64,000 bases of DNA. Origin: Odontesthes bonariensis. Taxonomy: Eukaryota > Chordata > Actinopteri > Atheriniformes > Atherinopsidae. Position 1 is the first letter of the stretch; each line of letters begins with the position of its first letter. Under the pieces are notes generated by a model. The model worked only from the letters and a program-made list of their open reading frames with translations, ran no database searches and was not told the origin of the DNA. This document shows positions 59,403-64,000 of this stretch, piece after piece. The translations under genes were made by a program, and so were the position numbers. The stretch lies in contig NC_134509.1 in NCBI RefSeq assembly GCF_027942865.1, positions 12,984,017 through 13,048,016 on the forward strand, in the 5' to 3' direction.

Positions 59403-60133
59403 TTGACGGGGTCTTCAGCAGGATTTCTAACATTTCCCTACATCCCAGTTCCCAAAAAGCAAGCCTCTGCAGCCCCATCATCTCCAGGTCAGTTGCTCAC
59501 ACTTCTATCATCCTGAAGTGTTTTGAAAATCTGATCCTGCATCACAAAGCCATCCTCAAACAGTCACTTGATCCTCATTGTTTTTTTCTTTCTGAGGCAA
59601 ACAGTCCACCTAAGATGCTATTGCCATAGCAACACACTGCATTGAGGCACCTGGATCGCTGCCATAACTATATGAGGATGGTGTTCATTGACTTTTGTGT
59701 CTTTAATACCAACATCCCAGTTATTCTGGTTGGTAAACTGCTGCGCTTGGGCTTAAGTTTCTGTACCTGGATCAAGGAATTTTTGAGAAATCACTCAGCA
59801 TATCAGACTTGGCCCCCACAGGTGGAGATGAATCAGCATATACATACAGAGACCGTCCACCCAGTGCTCTGCAAACAACCTGGTTTTGAACACCACGATG
59901 GCCAAAGAACTGATATTGCACTACAGGAAATGGCATGACTCATGCCGTACTCTACTTTAACTGGGAGCGTGTTAAGCGTGTGGAGTCCTTTTAATTCATT
60001 GGTGTTCTCCCATAAAAGGCTCCATCCTAGTCAGCCAACATCCCCTCCATGGTGAAGACAACACGTAAGAGACTCCACTTTCTCAGGATGCTTATAAGGA
60101 AACACATGCAGAGAACCATGTTTGAACAACATT
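59403..60133 (+). pseudogene. Degenerate L2-like LINE reverse transcriptase fragment (right arm)
   Basis: Mirror of 44100-44830. The open piece 59642-59938 includes MRMVFIDF and KLLRLGL. Confidence 0.6.
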
Positions 60134-60599
60134 TAAACTTCTCAGACTGATGAGACAATTTTGTTCTCTTAATTTCTTTCTTTTTAATGTAGGTTAAATA
60201 ACAAATAATGTGTTTTTAGTAAATTACCCTCATTAACAAAAGTTATTCTTGTTTGCAACCCCATGATAATTGTGCTCGTCTTTGTCGATTCCATTTTGCC
60301 CAGTTTGGTAAATCTGTCCAAACATACTCAGAAATCAAGACACAGGAATGATCCCACGAAGAAACATATGCATTTCCACTCCAGCTGAACCTAAGTACAA
60401 TCTTTGTACCTTGACAAAAGTTTTTGTACCTGTTCTACAGTTTTTTTTACCTTCTTGTCTATACCTTTGAAAGCAATTCTGCACCCACAGTAGCAGTAAA
60501 GTACGTTCTGTGTTCTGCCTCAAAAATGTACCTTGTAGGCAAAAAACACACCCTTAAATTCACAGAGCCAAGACATTTACTTTCATTCAGCAAAATTCA

Positions 60600-60850
60600 T
60601 TGGAACAATTTGTTAACATCTCAGGTGTGATTGGGAAAAAGGAAGGGCACACTCTGGACAGTTTACCAGTCTATCACAGGGATAACACAGACAAACAACC
60701 TGCATTCTTGCAGTCATTTTTAAAATCACCAGTTAAATCTAAAATGCATATTTTTGGACTGTTGGAAAAAGCTGCTTTATTCAGAGAAACCCCACAAAGA
60801 CAAGATAATAAACCCCACACAGAAAGGCCCCTGCTGAGAAAAATAAAAAC
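60600..60850 (+). repeat. Old CATCCATTTTCTA repeat fragment behind lipoxygenase C
   Basis: Same old fragment as behind A (24255-24480) and B (43390-43620), so it was inserted before the gene was duplicated. The nearby AATAAA of A and B is changed to AATGAA here (complement at about 60596). Confidence 0.6.
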
Positions 60851-61166
60851 AAAATCACAGAAATGACACAAAACTATTTAATCAAACATGTGAATTCTGA
60901 CATAGTAAAACATATTTAACTGGGTGTGAGACCATAAAGTTATTTCAGGAAATGTTTACTGAAATTCCAAATCAAGAGAGAAGCAGAGTAATTTTCACAT
61001 TTATGTTTTGTGCAAATTTGTTTCTTTCTGTGACCGTGGGAGCCACCTCTTACTGGAGACTAGAACATAGCTTTTAAGGCACAGATCACAAACAACTCGT
61101 GAACTACCTAATAGTGATCAACGATTAAACAAAAAAATCTGTTGTGGAGGTTCCAATCTTTAGTAT

Positions 61167-64000
61167 TCATATAGCTACACTGTTTTCTACCTCCTCTGGA
61201 TCCATGTATGTGTATGGCACTTCCAGATGTTTGTTTCTGGTTTTGATATTTGCACTTAACCCCTTAAGCTCTTTTTGGAAGTTCTTCATAACCCGAAGGG
61301 GACGCTCTTCACTGAAGTGGTCTTCGGGGTAATGGCCAAGAGGGACCTGATGAGATGGGTGACATGTTTATTTCTTTCTTTTTTGTCACAAACATTAAAA
61401 TATTTACCAAACAGTTGATAATAAACTGTATCTAACAGGCTCTTTGCATTATAATGTAGAGCTGTTAAAGGTAAGCAGTATACTTTTAGCAGCTCAAAAA
61501 GCTTTTATCTTATTAGTTTTCTTGAAACAACTTGTACAGACAGTAAATGTTACAGTATAATTTGACTAAGTTTTGCACACTTACGAAGTCGCTGGACTGC
61601 TGGCTGAGCAGCCACATAGTGGCCATGCCCTGAACTGTTGTGTTGACATCTGGGAATGTGCTGAACATTGTGGCTTCAGTCGCTTTCCCCTTCACGGTTG
61701 GTGGGGGAAGTTGCAGAGAGATGGGGCTGTTTGGCATCCAGCCACCATAGTCATACTGCAGGAAATAAATAAGTAATATCATGTGTTATTGACCCGTTTT
61801 TGCTCTTAAATGTCCAAACAGTCGGCTATGTTTAACTTTAGTAGCCTCCTCTCAGTCACTTAAGTGGTTGACCTTAAAGATGGCAGAGTCACTCTCATGG
61901 TGAGACAGCCCTACTTTTTAGCTGAAATGTTGAAACAACTACTGGATGATTTGCTGTGAAATTTTGCACAATTAAAGATTCACAGAGGATGAAATCTGAC
62001 AATAAACTTATTTCATGATGCACTGACTTTTCATCTTGCCTGCAAAACAAATGGAATCTCCACTTGACCTTAATCAACAATACAGTTTTATCGCTACTTG
62101 TAAACTGCTTGCATGTTGGCACAAAAAACTCACATCACAGAAAATATTATCCTCATTATAAATCAGCCCAGAATAAGAGTCTGGTATTGCATGTTTTTTT
62201 GTCTCATAAAAAAACATTTTTCTTTACCTGTCCAGAGTTCACTGCAGCATGCTGGGTTGAGCCAGTGAAGATCACCATGGTAACAAACTGTATGAGCTCA
62301 GCCACAGTGGTAAATCTCTGTGGAATTCCTGGAAATGAGAATGAATAAACTTTATCACTTAACGACATTCAAACAGCTCAACTGAAGTTTAAATAGTTTA
62401 AAAGTGTATTAATTTCTTAATACACTCACAAATTATCGTTACTATAACAAAGCTTAAGATTTTCTTAAAAACCCACCTGTGCATTCTTTGGAAAGAAATC
62501 CATGTTCAAAAATGTCCGAAATCCACTTCTGTAGTTCAGAGTCACGTTGGACTTCACGATCATTCTTGTAGTAGTAGCCGAGGATTCCCTTCACAAACCT
62601 TTGAGAGATCGGGAAACATTTTGAAAAATACATTTCACATTTGTGGTAGATGCCATTATTGTCTAACTAATAAGTAATGTGTTAAGAATTTTTCATATCA
62701 CCAAATATTTTAAATATTTTACATTTTATTTTTGTTGAACGTTATAGAAAAGGAATGACAGTAAATAATACAGGGTAAGATGCAAAACAGATACTGGATT
62801 GAGTGTAATATACATTTATCAGGCTAGATTCCTGTAAATGCACAAATAATTAAATATGAACATAAACATAACAAGACAACAACATGAACTTAAGGTTTAA
62901 TGATGTTCACTCAGGACTACTTCAGTCAGAGACAGAAATAACCATCTGCAATTACAATCATATTTTATAGTTGATCATGACTCTAAACTGTATTCAATAT
63001 ATTTACTGTAATTATATGCAATTATATGCCTGAGGAGTCAGATGCTCACAGTGTGTTGGGTCAGAATCAAATCGTTCTTGTATTCACTGTGGTGAGAGCA
63101 CACTATTCTATATATTTTTTTCTTTTCTTTATTTATAGATAAAGGGTTAGTTATACATTTTATTACTAATCCCTGTGAATGTTTGGAAATTTAGCATGAT
63201 AAAGTATCTATGATATGTCTTTGCTATCATACATGTCCTATATGCAACACAAAATGGGAGATGTCTGTGGTACCTGTGGATGATATCCCAAAGCCTGAGT
63301 CCATCATCCCTGTAGTAGAAGTTTGGCACGTCCTCCAGCCCACGGTCAGCAATGTCCTCAGGGATACAGAGGGACCTGTATGTCACTGAGGACAATGATC
63401 TCCTCAGAATGGTGACCATACCCTTTCCACCAGAGGCTGAAAACTAAAGAATAGTCACATTACAGTTAAAGACAAATACTTTCTATCATAATGAAAAAGC
63501 AAAAAACAATTTTGAGTATTGTCTAGTCAGTATCTCCTACCTGAGTGAAAACACCATCCTTTGATATTAGCAACCTTCGGGCCAAGAAGTTGATCTGCAA
63601 AGTGTAGCGAGTGTGAGGTATGAGAAGCTGAGGAAAAAGAGAACTCTGTTAGCAACACAGTGAGTTGTTATTCCATGTGCTCTGTGTTTTTACCCTGACT
63701 GAAGTCTGCATGCTTCTACACCATGCAGCAGTGTGAAATATTTGCTAATACTTGCATTCTGAGACATGATGGTTCATCATCTTCAGTTACATTACATTAC
63801 GGTCATTTTGCAGACGCTTTTATCCAAAGCGACTTACAATAAGTGTCTTCCACATCGGTAGGAGAGCTATAAGTTACCTTGTAGAGAGGGTGCACCCTGG
63901 GCACGTTGCGCAGCAGTGAGACTGCAAAGACCTCAGCCAGCAGGTGAGTGCGCAGCAGGTGAGCATTGAGCTGATGTTCACTGAAATCTGCACTTCTCAC
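61167..64000 (-). CDS. Animal lipoxygenase copy C, C-terminal half, runs off the window
   Basis: Minus-strand exons, from the window edge to the stop: 63878-64000 (exon 8, cut by the window), 63541-63627, 63274-63443, 62477-62598, 62228-62328, 61585-61755 and 61167-61346 (TGA at 61167-61169). Exon lengths and phases equal those of copies A and B, and all splice sites are intact. Both histidines of HLLRTH, the QHAAVN ligands, the stereocontrol Ala and a C-terminal Ile are present, so the visible half looks functional. It is inverted relative to A and B and sits at the end of the right palindrome arm. Introns 10 and 12 are A-like, while exon 14, intron 13 and the 3' flank are B-like. It reads mixed in exons 9-11. 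Exons 1-7 are outside the window. Confidence 0.93.
63784..63856. repeat. Short dispersed repeat in intron 8 of C
   Basis: Same insertion as in intron 8 of A and B, in reverse orientation: CGCTTTTATCCAAAGCGACT. Confidence 0.6.

Larger units (their letters stand above)
52526..61584. repeat. Right arm of giant inverted repeat
   Basis: Reverse-complement copy of 42626-52432 with the same nested elements. It lacks about 729 bp covering the end of the Harbinger element and its flank, and carries small indels. The high-identity part ends inside intron 13 of lipoxygenase C. Confidence 0.95.

Noticed and set aside
52526..61584. Palindrome as a sequencing artefact (missed adapter or fold-back read)
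   Set aside because: Arms differ by base changes, indels, a 729-bp deletion and an A-like lipoxygenase at the right end. A fold-back artefact would give near-identical arms. An assembly error is not fully excluded.

Overview
The window is vertebrate nuclear DNA, almost certainly from a teleost fish. The coding sequence is split into short exons with canonical GT/AG junctions. The intergenic DNA is rich in fish-typical repeats: a dispersed CATCCATTTTCTATACC repeat, L2-like and L1-like LINEs, hAT and Harbinger elements, TTAA-type elements and long simple repeats. I see no bacterial-type operon, CRISPR array, rRNA or tRNA.

Region 1 (1-7.4 kb) holds the last four visible exons of a nephronectin-like gene (npnt, + strand), which encode the C-terminal MAM domain, followed by its 3' UTR. 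Region 2 (7.4-14.8 kb) is intergenic, with repeat remnants that include a solo LTR.

Region 3 (about 14.9-43.7 kb) is a tandem duplication of a lipoxygenase gene. Copy A (17165-23795) and copy B (33336-43045) each have 14 coding exons of identical lengths and intact 670-codon frames, each with an upstream non-coding exon. Both encode a PLAT domain followed by a lipoxygenase domain with all iron-ligand positions filled. Unit B is much longer because it received transposons: a TTAA element, an L1 fragment, a 1.9-kb insertion in intron 7, and elements in intron 10. Unit A received a 375-bp MITE in intron 5, and the empty site is visible in B.

Region 4 (about 42.6-61.6 kb) is a giant inverted repeat centred near 52479 with a 93-bp spacer. 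Each arm carries the same nested transposons: an L2-like LINE interrupted by a hAT element, which contains a smaller element carrying a RecQ-helicase fragment. Each arm also has a Harbinger remnant, a rearranged endogenous-retrovirus fragment and an unidentified exon-like segment beside the axis. The outer ends of the arms fall inside lipoxygenase genes. On the right lies a third, minus-strand copy C (61167-64000, running off the window), whose 3' end is B-like and whose more upstream part is largely A-like.

The main biological story is a recently amplified lipoxygenase cluster (two direct copies plus one inverted copy), with patchwork divergence that suggests gene conversion and a young palindrome whose breakpoint lies within the gene itself. 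All claims come from reading the sequence; no searches were run.
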